Of a stretch of DNA of 64,000 nucleotides, positions 40,961-51,470 are shown piece by piece (within the stretch, counting starts at the first letter, position 1; each line of letters opens with the position of its first letter). The DNA is from Odontocerum albicorne (Eukaryota > Arthropoda > Insecta > Trichoptera > Odontoceridae), in contig OX463859.1 of the NCBI GenBank assembly GCA_949825065.1, forward strand, positions 10,503,606-10,567,605, read 5' to 3'. The translations under genes were made by a program, and so were the position numbers. The notes under the pieces were generated by a model. That model saw only the letters and a program-made list of their open reading frames with translations, was not told where the DNA came from and did not search any database.

Positions 40961-41849
40961 GTTTGCTTCAAACAGTGATTTAAAAAAAACATCTCTCTTC
41001 AATGACAAACTATTTTTTTGTCCTTTGCCATCTTCCTTATTCAATTTCAAGTGACATTTGCAATTTTTTTTTTTTCATTCATGTAGGATGTTGAAGAATT
41101 TTTCCTTTCAGAAATAATGTTGCAATTTTCATTTAGAAATATACATTAATTTGCGTAACTATTGTCTAATTAGTTGGAAGAGATTGCCAAATGGCTACAA
41201 AGCAGCTTAATTTTTCTTACTGTTTTATATTTTTAATTAATTATGTAGGAAGTGTAATTATCAATTTAAAATATATAAAACAATCATTTCATTTAACTGT
41301 AGTATTTTTATACCCTCTGGCCCGCGACGGCTTCTGTCAGACGTATTATGGCCCGCCTAGGTAAAAGTAAGGCAATGCCTGTTTTAGATACTACTTTTTT
41401 GGCAAAACTTGAATTTCAACCGACGCGTCGCGATCTTTGACTTCGTATACAAAAGTTGGTACACTTAAGCCAGTGCATAGTCCATCAGTAATACCTGCAT
41501 TTCGATGGTAAGGTATTACATGTTTCAAACCGATCGGGTAGGCTGTATAATATTGTATTACCTGCAAAGCCTGAGAAGGGGTGTGAGGATATCTTCTTAT
41601 ATTTTTAAGTTGCTAATGGGATAAACATCTAATCCAACTAATCTGGAAAATATTGTATATAAGCTGAAAACACTATTCCAGATACAAAAATATTGATCCA
41701 TACAGACTGACAATAAATACAATACTCGTAGAACTGATTTGCCAAGTACTTTTCCATTGTTTCACGGGCTGTATCTTTTGAATAAGGCCAAGGATATTGA
41801 AATTTTTCAATATTTCTGAAATGTTTTCACTCTCTTCTTTCTGCCTACC
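40961..41849. other. No gene recognised
   Basis: 41320-41600 is moderately GC-rich (GGCCCGCGACGGCTTC, CCGACGCGTCGCGATC) and contains TAATACCT/AGGTATTA at 41488-41517, a weak hairpin; origin unknown. The rest is AT-rich. Confidence 0.4.
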
Positions 41850-42262
41850 TCGATAGGGAGACGACGTAGTGCTATGTATGTGTGTAAATCATAAATTATT
41901 TATTAATCTGGAACAACCAACTACCATTATTAAGACATTTCAAAATTTCTTTCTTTAAAAACATTTTCTAAAGTGTTGAATATGTCAATATCCGAATTCC
42001 CATTTAAAATAGGCAAGTCGTAAAACGAAGGAAGACCACTTTAGTTCTACTCGTATTATTTTCAGTCTAAACAGATCGCGTTAGTTCTACTAGTATTATT
42101 GACAGTCTAAAGTCTAAACATATCAATATTTATGTTTATCGAATAGTTGTCAGGAATATGAAACTACATCTTTCCAACATACTCGTATTTGGAATAGATG
42201 TCAGTTGCTCCAAGTCTGACGCTCTGTCCTTTCTGCCTACCCCGATAGGGAGATGGCTTATG
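41850..42262 (+). mobile_element. LINE 3' ends (two) with simple tails
   Basis: TTTCTGCCTACCTCGATAGG GAGACG...GTATGTGTG at 41838-41885 and TTTCTGCCTACCCCGATAGG GAGATGGC...TATGTATGTATC at 42229-42272 are LINE 3' termini with TATG-type tails. A ~40-bp duplication (TTAGTTCTACTCGTATTATT) lies at 42042-42110. Confidence 0.5.
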
Positions 42263-42274
42263 TATGTATCTTCT

Positions 42275-42630
42275 CTCTGGCTCCATCCCAACTCACTGTC
42301 TGCGAAGACTGTTGGGGTCAGCTCTCCTCGTCCTCAGGTTGTATGCTCTTCTGTCCCGGACTACGTCCCCCAGGCCGTGCCTCTGCATCAGGTTATCTTT
42401 TTGCACCACCCATGAATTTTTTGGTCTTCCTCTGGTTATTATTCGAGGAAGATCCATGGAGATTGCCTGGTTCACAATGTGATCGGGTGCTCCGCGTCCA
42501 ATGTGCCCATACCATCTCAATCGCCTCTCCTCCATCTTGCTGTTGATGTCTGTAACACCTAGGCTTCCACGAATGCGTGAGCTTTTTATTTTGTCTCTTA
42601 GGGGCACACCAGCTGACCATCTTAGCGTGT
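42275..42630 (-). pseudogene. RTE-clade LINE, RT C-terminal fragment
   Basis: Second copy of the 7880-8578 family, ~95% alike. The minus strand reads PLRDKIKSSRIRGSLGVTDI, EERRLRWYGHIGRGAPDHIV, ending DPNSLRRQ. It is truncated at 42630 just upstream of LRDKIK. It abuts a LINE 3' tail of opposite orientation. Confidence 0.85.
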
Positions 42631-43046
42631 ATGGATGTTATTTATTTATTTTACACTTCACTGTAAAAAAATATTACATGTTTTATTTTGTGTTTCGATT
42701 GAAAATACTTTGACATGGTGAACAAGTATGAATTATTTCAAAAATTGTCTTATTTTTTGTCCACCTTTCACTAGGTGACGTGTCCCACTCGGCGGGGATC
42801 GGAGAGGACGGTGCGCCATCAATATCTCAATATCATTCCTTACGGTTTTTTGCCGGAACTCCTGTCATATTACTCGAGACATGAAGAATATATTAATTCG
42901 AAAACGCTATGATTGATAGCTCAATCAAAACTTTAAACAACATTCAAGATACACTATACTTTGCTAAATTATAGGGTGTTCAATTTTATTTTTGCCCGAT
43001 TCAATCATACAGGGGACTCCAAATTAACTTTAAAAAAAAATACGAC
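42631..43046. other. No gene recognised
   Basis: A short GC-rich patch at 42770-42815 (CTCGGCGGGGATCGGAGAGG) of unknown nature; the rest is AT-rich. Confidence 0.45.
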
Positions 43047-43230
43047 GACCTCCGTGACTTAGTTGGAAAGACGCTTGTCTTTCAGCCTGTAGGTTGCGAA
43101 TTCAATCCCTTGTGGAAACCAGTTAAATTTTTTTTATTCCAGTCTGATTTTCGCATAAGATCTCTTGAATATGTTTTTGGTTGGTTGAAATAGATGTCAA
43201 GTTGTTCTGTATACAAACAACAAAAGTGTA
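43047..43230 (+). mobile_element. tRNA-derived SINE, best copy
   Basis: Head GACCTCCGTGACTTAGTTGG AAAGACGCTTGTC with an A-box-like segment, then GTAGGTTGCGAATTCAATCC with the B box. Body TTCCAGTCTGATTTTCGCAT, TGTTTTTGGTTGGTTGAAAT, AAGTTGTTCTGTATACAAAC. Pol III-type SINE copied by a LINE in trans. Confidence 0.75.
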
Positions 43231-43473
43231 ACTCGATATATTACAATACATAGTGCATAAGGATATGGAAAAGGGGTGTGGGAAAAAATCCCTACCAAGA
43301 CGGTAGAATAACATAAAAAAAGTAACTGGGAGCAACTGTAAATAATGTGGCCATGAAATGAACGAGTAGAGTAGGATAAGGGACGTCTACAACCTGCACT
43401 CAATCAACCGAGCCGATGATGTCCAAAAATACACAAATTTTTTGTATCCAAAACATCTGGAAGAAACTAAAAA
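43231..43473. other. No gene recognised
   Basis: Short spacer between two SINE copies. Confidence 0.4.
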
Positions 43474-43600
43474 CGATTTCCGTGGCCTAGTTGGTAAGAC
43501 CGTTGTCCTATGACTCGATAATTGTGGGTTCGATTTCTATCTGTACTCATTTTATTTAAATAAGAGCTTTCAGGCACACTTTCTACGACCGATCATTCAA
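43474..43600 (+). mobile_element. tRNA-derived SINE, truncated
   Basis: TTTCCGTGGCCTAGTTGGTA AGACCGTTGTC and TTGTGGGTTCGATTTCTATC give the clearest A and B boxes of the family. The 3' body is short. Confidence 0.75.
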
Positions 43601-43689
43601 ATTTACAGATTGGTAGAAGGAGAATATAAAAGTAAGATTTATACGATTTGGTAGAAGATGAATATAAAAGTGGTAGAAGATGAATGGTA

Positions 43690-43880
43690 CATACATACCA
43701 TCATGTCATTTACCTTTTAGGGTAGGCAGAAAACAGAGCGTCAGATTTTCCCCTCTAGACACACATTCTTAGCCTTTTCCACGTCCATACACCTTATCAA
43801 AGTTCTTCTACAATTTCTTTCAAAACATCATTCACTTGATCAAATTATACTTTTATTTCTCTCTCATGTTTTATTTCTTA
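43690..43880 (-). mobile_element. LINE family A 3' fragment, minus
   Basis: The minus-strand 3' end reads CTGCCTACCCTAAAAGGTAA with TATGTATG, followed by TGATGTTTTGAAAGAAATTG-type remnants. Confidence 0.6.
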
Positions 43881-43945
43881 CAATGTACGATATTTTATCG
43901 GACATTAAGAAAGTAACAATGGTAAAACTCAAATTAAAATTTTGA

Positions 43946-44108
43946 GTACAGTACCCAGCGGTAAGTAATACACATCATTTGTAGAGCGTCGTCTCTGTCG
44001 CACGATGCGCTAACCGCATCGTGACTACGATACCGGACTATGAGCGCATCGTGCGACAGAGACGACGCTATACAAACGATGTGTATTATTTACCGCCGGG
44101 TACTGTAC
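43946..44108. mobile_element. Foldback element, ~65-bp arms
   Basis: Left arm GTACAGTACCCAGCGGTAAG ... and right arm ... CTTACCGC-like ... GGGTACTGTAC pair over about 65 bp with few mismatches. Both contain AATACACATC and GACAGAGACGACGC sequence. The central 30 bp also pair partly (GATGCGCT...GAGCGCATC). Element ends GTACAGTACCC/GGGTACTGTAC; the target duplication is unclear, so the class is unknown. Confidence 0.8.
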
Positions 44109-44504
44109 GCATTAATATAAAAACAACTTGTCAGAAAAATCATAAACATTTACATGAACCATTTACTAAAAATATCAGAAAGCAGTACGTGCATACATAT
44201 TTCTTCCATATATGTAATATAAACTTCAGACAGGCCAAGGCTTAGGGGATCCAAGACCATAACTACAATAAATAACAATATGTATGTAAAAAAAAAGCAA
44301 AAATATAAACGTATAATTCATTCACTTAAAAAAAAACACATAAAAAAAAGCACATCGAAACTTGATATTTTAAAAGAAGTGTCACACTGTGGCATCAAAT
44401 TTATGGTTCAAACAAACAAAAAACTCTCTCGAACTTTAAAAATCATAAAATACTGTCATCGAATATGTCCGAGACTGCAGAACAGTCATTTGCATTATAT
44501 ATTT
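44109..44504. other. No gene recognised
   Basis: A lysine-rich 93-codon frame at 44280-44561 reflects poly-A tracts; no motif. Confidence 0.5.
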
Positions 44505-44592
44505 GGATTCTTAGTCTTTCTTCATTTATTCGTTACGCATGCCCAAACCATCTCAGAGTGATCTTTATCTTACTCAACATATGTTATATGTC
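44505..44592 (-). mobile_element. LINE family A fragment, minus
   Basis: CGCATGCCCAAACCATCTCA GAGTG is, on the minus strand, the family's (L)RWFGHA(C) block; it is followed by a (minus) SKIKI-like stretch. Confidence 0.5.
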
Positions 44593-44627
44593 TTAACCTC
44601 TTCAGACGCCAGGTCTGAAGAGGTTAA
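44593..44627. repeat. Perfect hairpin, 15-bp arms
   Basis: TTAACCTCTTCAGAC (44593-44607), loop GCCAG, GTCTGAAGAGGTTAA (44613-44627). Perfect stem with a 5-nt loop. Confidence 0.9.
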
Positions 44628-44679
44628 ATTCTCATTTATACTTTATTACTAAGTCTTTGCTGGGCTTAGTAGTCAAGGA

Positions 44680-44975
44680 TCTCTTAGTTATTCCAACGCC
44701 AATTTAGTTGGAAAGCGAATTTTTTTATGGAAATTGTTTTTTAATCAGTGAGCCGTGGCACACCAGCAAAATCACTGACCACTCATATGATGGCACACCG
44801 AAGTCAGAAGATTGGAGGATACCGGTACGTTTTTTTTTCTTTTTGAAAGAATAGACATGACCGAAGTAATAGGTATCCTAATACCCCTAAATAGTATCCT
44901 TAAAATGTCTGCGTCTTTCGAGGCTACCCTCGTTACCAGTGCGTTACCGCACGGCCTTGCTCCTCGACTTATTTA
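44680..44975 (-). mobile_element. SINE-like element type B, minus
   Basis: On the minus strand it begins near 44970 with AAGGCCGTGCGGTAACGCAC and contains TTTTGCTGGTGTGCCACGGC and TTTCCAACTAAATTGGCG, parallel to 37151-37500. The B box is degraded. Confidence 0.55.
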
Positions 44976-45479
44976 GTAAGATTGATGCTGCAAAAAATAT
45001 GTATATTCAGCAATTTTCCGTAAACAAAAATAAAATTTTAAACAGAAAAAAAATACACACCCTTTATATGAACAGCCATTGTCTGCGAAGAGCGTTAAGA
45101 GTGAGACAAAAAATCACATGGAATCACATTCTAATTGAAATTCCACCTGCAAAATGGCAGCGTTTTTCATTGAGAGTGTGACCAATGGCAGAGCGCGCGA
45201 GGGGGACGGCTACACCGCTCCGAGTTGAGTTATGGCTCGTACAAGAAGTGGTATGAATATGACACCGTATCGGCGTCTCCTTTGACTCTGTTAACACTGT
45301 TATAATAGCGAATTTTAATATTCTCTTTTACAACACGAATAAAGGGAAGTATTTCGTTTATTGAGGATTATTCACAAGTATTGGTGAACTACGAAAGATT
45401 GGAGCAAGTTGAGGAATTTTACTGTTTGAGTAGTCTTTTCTGTGATGATGGAAGATATAAGAGAGATTTTGAATGGCGT
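44976..45479. other. No gene recognised; CpG-containing patch
   Basis: 45170-45260 is CpG-rich against its flanks (GAGCGCGCGAGGGGGACGGC). No reading frame or element ends were linked to it. Confidence 0.4.
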
Positions 45480-46480
45480 GAAGCTATAGGAAACAAACTC
45501 AATGAGGCTCTAAAACCTCGAACCGGACAGCATCAAAATCAGCTAAGATAATAGTTCACGACAGTATTTTAGTTCCAACTTTGATGTACGGGAGTGAAAT
45601 GTAGACGTGAAAAAAGATTGATAGGAGCCGAATGAATGCTGAATGTAAAAAGGCGTAAACTGAGAAGAATACTTAGGGTAACACAGTGTATGATGTAATA
45701 TAGAAAGAACTACTTAGGGTGACAATGTGTGATATAATATAGATGTGTTGAGTATCACAAAGTGGAATAAACAGTGTTAGATAAAACAAATTATAGTGTC
45801 TTTAAACCTCATGCCTTAACTATAAATAATATAGTTAACCTGTAAGCTAGTGAGTTATATATGAACAATATGTACCCAGGGAGTGAGTTTTTTTAAAAAT
45901 ATATTTTGACATTTTTTTATGCGAGTTCAATTCACTTTTTTGGTATATTAATGTGAAACGCACTGGTGCGTTCGTACTATGCATCTCGTCATGCATAGAT
46001 TCACTTTATCTTCTTTAAAAATCTGCACACCATATACACACCATTAATAGACACATATTATACGTAGCATAACATATATGTATAGTATCAATATAGGAAG
46101 AAGGCAGAATGATGACACCAGAAATGCATGGATAAATAAAATTGGTGATGAAGAAAGGAGCTTTAAAATGGTTTGGACATATGACGATAGAATGACTAAA
46201 CGATTATATAAGTAATGCTAGGTGTGCGTCGAAGAGGTAGATCTAGGAAAAAGTGAACTAGAGTCTTTATGAAAAGATTGTGCATGACAAGATGTACACA
46301 TATGAACGTAGACGAGGCGATAGTTGTGTAATTGAATATAAACATTTGGAGATATGTTCACTCTGCCTACCACACAAGAATTATATGTACGCATGTATGT
46401 GCAAGAAGAACTGATGCGAATGTGGAGCATGGAATTAGGAGTTGTTGGACATGGTTTTGATGTGATTGTTAATATTATGA
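45480..46480 (+). mobile_element. LINE family A fragment, plus, interrupted
   Basis: 45545-45760 reads KIIVHDSILVPTLMYGSE then degenerate; 46080-46300 carries the GHM and GVRRRGRSRKK blocks; the 3' region near 46360 has CACTCTGCCTACCACAC and GTATGTGC. A Penelope-derived tail (45755-45845) sits inside. Numerous stops. Confidence 0.6.
45755..45845 (+). mobile_element. Penelope-derived unit, 3' tail only
   Basis: CAAAGTGGAATAAACAGTGT TAGATAAAACAAATTA followed by TGCCTTAACTATAAATAATA matches the tails at 40460-40560 and 30395-30480. The hammerhead-like core is absent. Confidence 0.6.
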
Positions 46481-46829
46481 TGCGATTGGAATTGTGTTTG
46501 TAATAACGTGGGATGTACGAGTGAGTATGTGAAAGTATATGAATTAAGTGTGAACGTTTCAGTTTTAGTATTTAGGACAAATATACGAAATTTGTAATGA
46601 AGGAATAAGACCACTACATCACAGGCCTTGCCTAGTGAAGTATTTTTTTTATATTCATAAAATGGAGGTTTTTTGCTTTGTTATATATATGTTACTCGCA
46701 CTCTATGACTCACCTTTGTTTTAAAAGGATGGTAATTGTAAATATTTCATTGTGGATAAATAAAAAAATACTTATTGAAAGTTACCAATAACACTAATTA
46801 TGAAATAAACCAATCAGGTATATTTTTTT
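46481..46829. other. No gene recognised
   Basis: AT-rich spacer, nothing identifiable. Confidence 0.5.
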
Positions 46830-46925
46830 TGGATTCCATCGATAATCGAACCCCAAAAGCCTTGGGGTGGGAACACTCTCGGGCTCTACTGTAGCTGCAG
46901 ACGTGATTTGTTCTTATCTGTTTGA
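46830..46925 (-). other. tRNA-like fragment, minus
   Basis: The minus strand has CTACAGTAGAGCCCGAGAG and GGGGTTCGATTATCGATGG, resembling A and B boxes at roughly the right distance, but no cloverleaf can be drawn. Possibly another SINE head. Confidence 0.3.
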
Positions 46926-47209
46926 GTTTTTAAAGAAAATTGTGATTTTTAGTTTTTTTTGTAATATGGATATTCCTGAAGCTGTGTAAAATACTCCATT
47001 ATACAATTTAGTCAAAAAAGTTTATTCTCTTTTCGATAGAGTTCGCTGCAGCGACTTATAACTTGTAGAGATCTAGTTTTTATATGCATAATTTACCACA
47101 TATATGTTTCAGTCATCCAGTATGCTTGAACTTGTTTAATGCTAGAAATATACGCCAAATTCACATACTGTCTGTATCGTATAATAACCATAACTGTCCC
47201 CTTTTATCT
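46926..47209. other. No gene recognised
   Basis: AT-rich; no motifs. Confidence 0.5.
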
Positions 47210-47404
47210 CGCCAAATTTTTTCAGCTTCTTTCCAATCATGGATTAGCGCTACGCTCAGACAGAGATTGTTTATTGGCCTTTCCAGTTCATCGCTCCTCT
47301 TTTTTTACGTCGTCCTTTACTGTCCATGCAGTGAGACTCAGTGCAGTGAGATGTCCATGCAGTGAGAATCAGTTACAAACCAATATAAAACTCGGTCCGT
47401 CCTT
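47210..47404 (+). repeat. Repeat D, distal part, plus
   Basis: TTGGCCTTTCCAGTTCATCG, GTCGTCCTTTACTGTCC, GTCCTTGGCATGCTTTGA. Complement of 16930-17150. A 22-bp internal duplication of the GTCCATGCAGTGAGA segment is visible at 47325-47370. Confidence 0.65.
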
Positions 47405-48260
47405 GGCATGCTTTGAGTCAGTAAAATAACATGTTACATTCCTGATTTTTCTTTTCCTTTCCTCTCCACCATCCCTCTTAATTTCAAGTCAGGAAAATAT
47501 CGTGTTTCATTCTTGATTTTTCTTTTCCTTTCCTCTCCACCATCCCTTCCTTTTCCTTTGATTGATGATATCTCACTTTATATGAAAAATAATATTCGGG
47601 TGATCGTCCGTCTTTGTGGGGTTCGTGGGCATATGCTCACGTATGTGTTTATGGATTTCGTGGGGATGGATTTGAATGATTTATGCGAACATGTAATTTA
47701 CTTCATTTAAAATTGCCGCCAATAAGCCTGCCAGATTGTGTTTGCAATAAAAGTGTTAAATAAACAAATATGCTTTGCCTTGGTATGTATTTTGATATTG
47801 TGATTCAAAACTCTTTTCAAATATTAGTTAAATGCAGTGTAATTCGAGCACGTTCGCCATATGAAGTTAACCATGATTTAAACGCCACTGAAGCATGCAG
47901 TAAGATATTTATTTATATATTTAACACTTTTATTGCAATACAATCTGGTGGGCTTATTGGCTCTTCCAACCAACCAGACAAAAGTAAATGAAGCAAGTTA
48001 CGTGGTCGCTTAAATCATTCAAATGACTATCCGTCCCCACGAAATCCTTAAACATATACGTGAGCACATGCCCACGAACCCCATAAAGACGGACAATCAC
48101 CCGAACATTATTTTGCATATAAAGTGAGATATCACCAATCAAAAGGAAAGTAAGGGATGGTGGAGAGGAAAGGAAAAGAAAAATCAGGAATGAAACACGT
48201 TATTTTACTGACTAGAAATTAAGAGTTTTTTCAGTCGCTTCTTAAAGCATGGCATTTGGA
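47405..48260. repeat. Large inverted repeat of repeat D, ~350-bp arms
   Basis: 47405-47770 (plus sense) and 47905-48260 (minus sense) are two D copies facing each other across ~135 bp. Shared blocks include TCCTCTCCACCATCCCTT, CGTCTTT(G/A)TGGGGTTCGT, ATGATTTA(T/A)GCGA and CAATAAAAGTGTTAAATA. The left arm has an extra ~75-bp duplication (47417 and 47490). The arms differ by a few percent plus small indels. Confidence 0.85.
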
Positions 48261-48489
48261 AAAAGATATGCATGACATTTGGAAAATATATATTATATTA
48301 TAGTAAAAGAACGCACTCCACAGAAGCGGTTTAAATAAATTCCCTTCGGAGATGAATCTTTTAAAGATTCACTCCATTCAGCACGACCTTGCGTTATTGA
48401 TAATAAAAGTTAAGAGAAAAAATAAACATGAAATAAACGACACCCCGCAGCACAGTTTCACCTTTCAACAGGATTGACGTTAGATTGGC
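48261..48489. other. No gene recognised
   Basis: Short AT-rich spacer. Confidence 0.5.
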
Positions 48490-48620
48490 GAGGATATCCT
48501 CGACTACTAGGCCCAGCAACGACGACGGAATCGAATACTGTGTTAGAGCCCCGTTGAAGAGAGTCTGCTCTCTTAACGACGCTATATGTATATACTGTCC
48601 TTCGTTTATTATTGGAAGAC
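48490..48620 (-). repeat. Repeat R1 fragment, minus
   Basis: ACTGTGTTAGAGCCCCGTTG and GTCTGCTCTCTTAACGACGC TATATG match the R1 head. Confidence 0.5.
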
Positions 48621-48665
48621 AAGCCTCTTACCAACGAAGCAGCCGTAGTAGTCAATAGTATATAA

Positions 48666-49030
48666 CAGGGGTGGGCATACATGAGGTCAACGAGAGTCAT
48701 GTTACGTTCTCACGTAGTATAAATACACAAATTCAAATTTATTACATATTCTATATCTTAATTGATTTATAAAGTATAAAAAATACACATGTAATAAAAT
48801 ATAAAAAAATAGCGCAAAATACGGTTTGCGTGGTTTACACATTCAAATCACAGCACACACGTATACATCAATACTTGCCACTTACAACATTTAGAAAGGA
48901 AAATCGCGAAAATATAAGTATAATGGAGAAAGAAAGTATCTACATTTTTATAAAAGACATTGGGAGCCGCACTTAACCCGACGAAGAGCCGCAATGATTT
49001 GTGCAATCAAATTCATTTTGCAATAATGAG
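48666..49030 (+). mobile_element. hAT-like left end, right end missing
   Basis: CAGGGGTGGGCATACATGAG is a typical hAT terminus. GGGAGCCGCACTTAACCC near 48963 resembles the subterminal 'gagccgcac' region of such elements. No complementary right end was found. Confidence 0.4.
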
Positions 49031-49347
49031 TCAAAATAATAATAGAAATTTAAAAAAAAATTACAATTTCCAACAATTTGAAAGTTCAATTGATTAAACT
49101 TAACAATCGATCTTAGAAATGTATTAAAATCTCTTAAAATTTGAACAATCGATCTTTAAGTCGAAAAGTAGAAATGCAACATTCATTGGACACGGCAAAC
49201 ATATGGCGTTTAGTAAATCAAATAATTTCATCACCTTATTATTTAGATTTTTTTTAATAATCGTTACTTCTCTCTGCAACGACCCCAACCTCATACGATG
49301 AGCATAACGCAAGGCGCAGCGTCGATCTGGAATAGGCACGAGTATCC
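49031..49347. other. No gene recognised
   Basis: AT-rich spacer; a 71-codon minus frame (49124-49339) has no motif. Confidence 0.45.
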
Positions 49348-49355
49348 GTATAGGC

Positions 49356-50007
49356 CAAAGATTCCCAAAGTGGTCTATATGGACCCGATTTCGACTTGCA
49401 GGGGGTCTATGTCAGCGAGAAAATAAATTGGGGGTGCACGAGATGTAAATGGGGGTCCACGTGAGCGGATCTCATTTAAGCAGATCAACATCAATATTTG
49501 GGTGTTCCTTAAATGTCTTATTACACCTAACACAGATTGTGTGTACATAATACTTATATTAGACATATAAAAAACTTATATAAAGAAATCGAATGCAAAT
49601 CATTGAATGTGGAGATTGAAAACTATACCTCACAAATTTGAAGCCAAATATTGAATAATTGCTATCAGAGCATCAGGTTCATCCCTCTCATTAACAGTAT
49701 TATTTGTGTATTCATTTTATGTAAGAATTTTACTAGGTTTTGATTTGTTTCGTTCCAAAGCCAAATATTTACTTGCATTTTCTGTCTTTTCAATAATGGT
49801 ACGAATAAAAATTGTACATGTTTTTCTGTTTTTACAATTGTCCACTCTACAAAAAACCTTATCAATTTGATCAGCACTGTGTCAGCTGTCAAAAACACAT
49901 TTGAAGTTAATAAGTTTAGGAAAATTCAATATAAGGCAGGTAGGTCTACGGAAAACAAAAAAAAATCGGCAAGTGATCTACGGGGCGAAAAAGTTTGGGA
50001 AACTATG
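49356..50007. mobile_element. hAT element, non-autonomous, 652 bp
   Basis: A perfect 8-bp target duplication GTATAGGC (49348-49355 and 50008-50015) encloses ends CAAAGATTCCCAAAGT and CATAGTTTCCCAAACT (right end read inward), 12 of 16 matching. Subterminal GGGGGTCTATGTCAGCGAG and GGGGTCCACGTGAGCG are typical of such ends. No transposase motif recognised inside. Confidence 0.85.
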
Positions 50008-50015
50008 GTATAGGC

Positions 50016-50459
50016 TGTTACAAATGATATATAGTAAGCACCCTCCCCGCTTCATTGTTGTTAGCCGAGTCCATTGTTTCTGGTATCTCTGTGCTGGACT
50101 CGTCTTCAGCTCCGGTACAATAATGGCTTGTTTTTTCTATTTCTGGACCTGCGTAGCGCCATCACTTTGTGGATGTTTTATGGAGCTTGATCCACATTTG
50201 CATACACTTTATTCTGCAACGCTGTTATGATTGAGTTGTTATCGTGAACCATTGTTATACTTAAACGTTGCCAAGTATCATAGATCTGATCATTATTTTT
50301 GATCAATTGTCGATGTATCAAGTTTCTATTTATTTATTTACTATTACAATTAAAATAGTTTTAATGTAAAGAGGCAAACCATAGTTTAAACTTTAAACGC
50401 TAAAACGCATTATATTTCATGCAAAAAATATTTGCTTTACATACATATAATATGAAATG
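50016..50459. other. No gene recognised
   Basis: Includes a 109-codon plus frame (49901-50230) that starts inside the hAT element and lacks motifs; regarded as spurious. Confidence 0.45.
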
Positions 50460-50612
50460 CTCAAAACATTTTTATACGATATTATTTTTTCAACAATCTG
50501 TTATTGCCCATTTGACTCCTCACATCGCCCACCAAATTCTCCCGAAGCCAGTATTGCCCACCAAGATTCCTTCATCGCCCACAAGTGGGCGATATTTTCC
50601 AGTTTGGGAACC
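50460..50612 (-). mobile_element. hAT right-end fragment
   Basis: CCAGTTTGGGAACCTATGG is a hAT-like terminus; just inside is the hairpin ATCGCCCAC-AA-GTGGGCGAT (50572-50591) and repeats of CGCCCACCA. The left partner is not found. Confidence 0.5.
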
Positions 50613-50639
50613 TATGGTTTTAAGTAATAATCATAAAAA

Positions 50640-50705
50640 GACAATTTGTATAGCGCTTTTTAGGAGGAGACTATTCTAAAGGACACTTAACTCGGGAGTT
50701 TTTAT
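50640..50705 (+). repeat. Repeat R1 head, plus
   Basis: TATAGCGCTTTTTAGGAGGA GACT and CTTAACTCGGGAGTT match the R1 start at 4435. Confidence 0.5.
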
Positions 50706-50754
50706 TTATTTATTTACATATGACAAAAAACTTAATGTAAATATTATATAATTA

Positions 50755-50885
50755 ATGAAAAAAACAACAGGCAATGTAATAATGTGGAAACACATTTTTT
50801 AAAGCTCGGGTGTGTTTGCTTTCATTTGTCGTTTCCCCACTTAACTAGACTTTTGTCTGTATTTTACTGAGCTCATATAGCATCG
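50755..50885. repeat. Interspersed repeat C
   Basis: AATGTGGAAACACATTTTTT and GTCGTTTCCCCACTTAACTA match 40141-40275. Confidence 0.5.
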
Positions 50886-51022
50886 AAAAATAAGTTGATA
50901 TTTCTTGTCGATTATTGATTATACTAGGTAAGTCCAGAAAGTAAGTGTACTGAATTTTTGTAGGTTACAATTTTTTTTATTTAAACAAAAAAATTACGTG
51001 GTTACCGTAGTACATATGTAAG

Positions 51023-51470
51023 CTATTTTTCGACATAGTCGCCATTCCTCTCAATGCAGGTGGTGAAGCGGGGTATCAACTTTTTGATGCCTTCCTCGAA
51101 GTAGTTTCCCGCCAACCCCTCCGTCCACTTCTCCACCTCCTCCTTTACCTCCTCGTCGGTTGAAAACCTTTTTCCACCCATGTGCAGCTTCAGGGAGGTA
51201 AAGATATAGTAATCTGAAGGTGCTGCTAGGTCAGGGGAATGCGCGGGATGGTTCAGGACATCCCATTTAAACGAGGCGAGCAGTTCCTTCGTGGCGTTGG
51301 CCGTGTGTGGTCTGGCATTGTCGTGCAGCAGGCAGACTCCCTTTGTCAGCATGCTTCTCCTCTTGTTCTGAATCGCCCTCCGCAGTTTTTTCAGGGTCTC
51401 ACAGTATCTTGCAGAGTTGATGGTCTCCCCTTGAGGCATATATTCAATTAAAATTATGCCTTGACAGCCT
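51023..51470 (-). pseudogene. Mariner transposase C-terminal catalytic half (copy 2)
   Basis: Reads GIILIEYMPQGETINSARYC, CLLHDNARPHTANATKELLA, NHPAHSPDLAAPSDYYIF and IERNGDYVEK. The HDNARPH and SPDL..SDY aspartates are present; one residue (an extra A) is inserted between them and the SDY. The first catalytic aspartate lies in the deletion. Open for about 138 codons. Confidence 0.9.

Noticed and set aside
42158..42546. Plus-strand frames of 72-97 codons
   Set aside because: Antisense of the second RTE fragment at 42275-42630.
50380..50612. A complete hAT element pairing CATAGTTTAAAC at 50380 with the right end at 50612
   Set aside because: The inner ends match poorly and the flanking 8-mers (AGGCAAAC and GTTTTAAG) do not agree, so only the right end is annotated.
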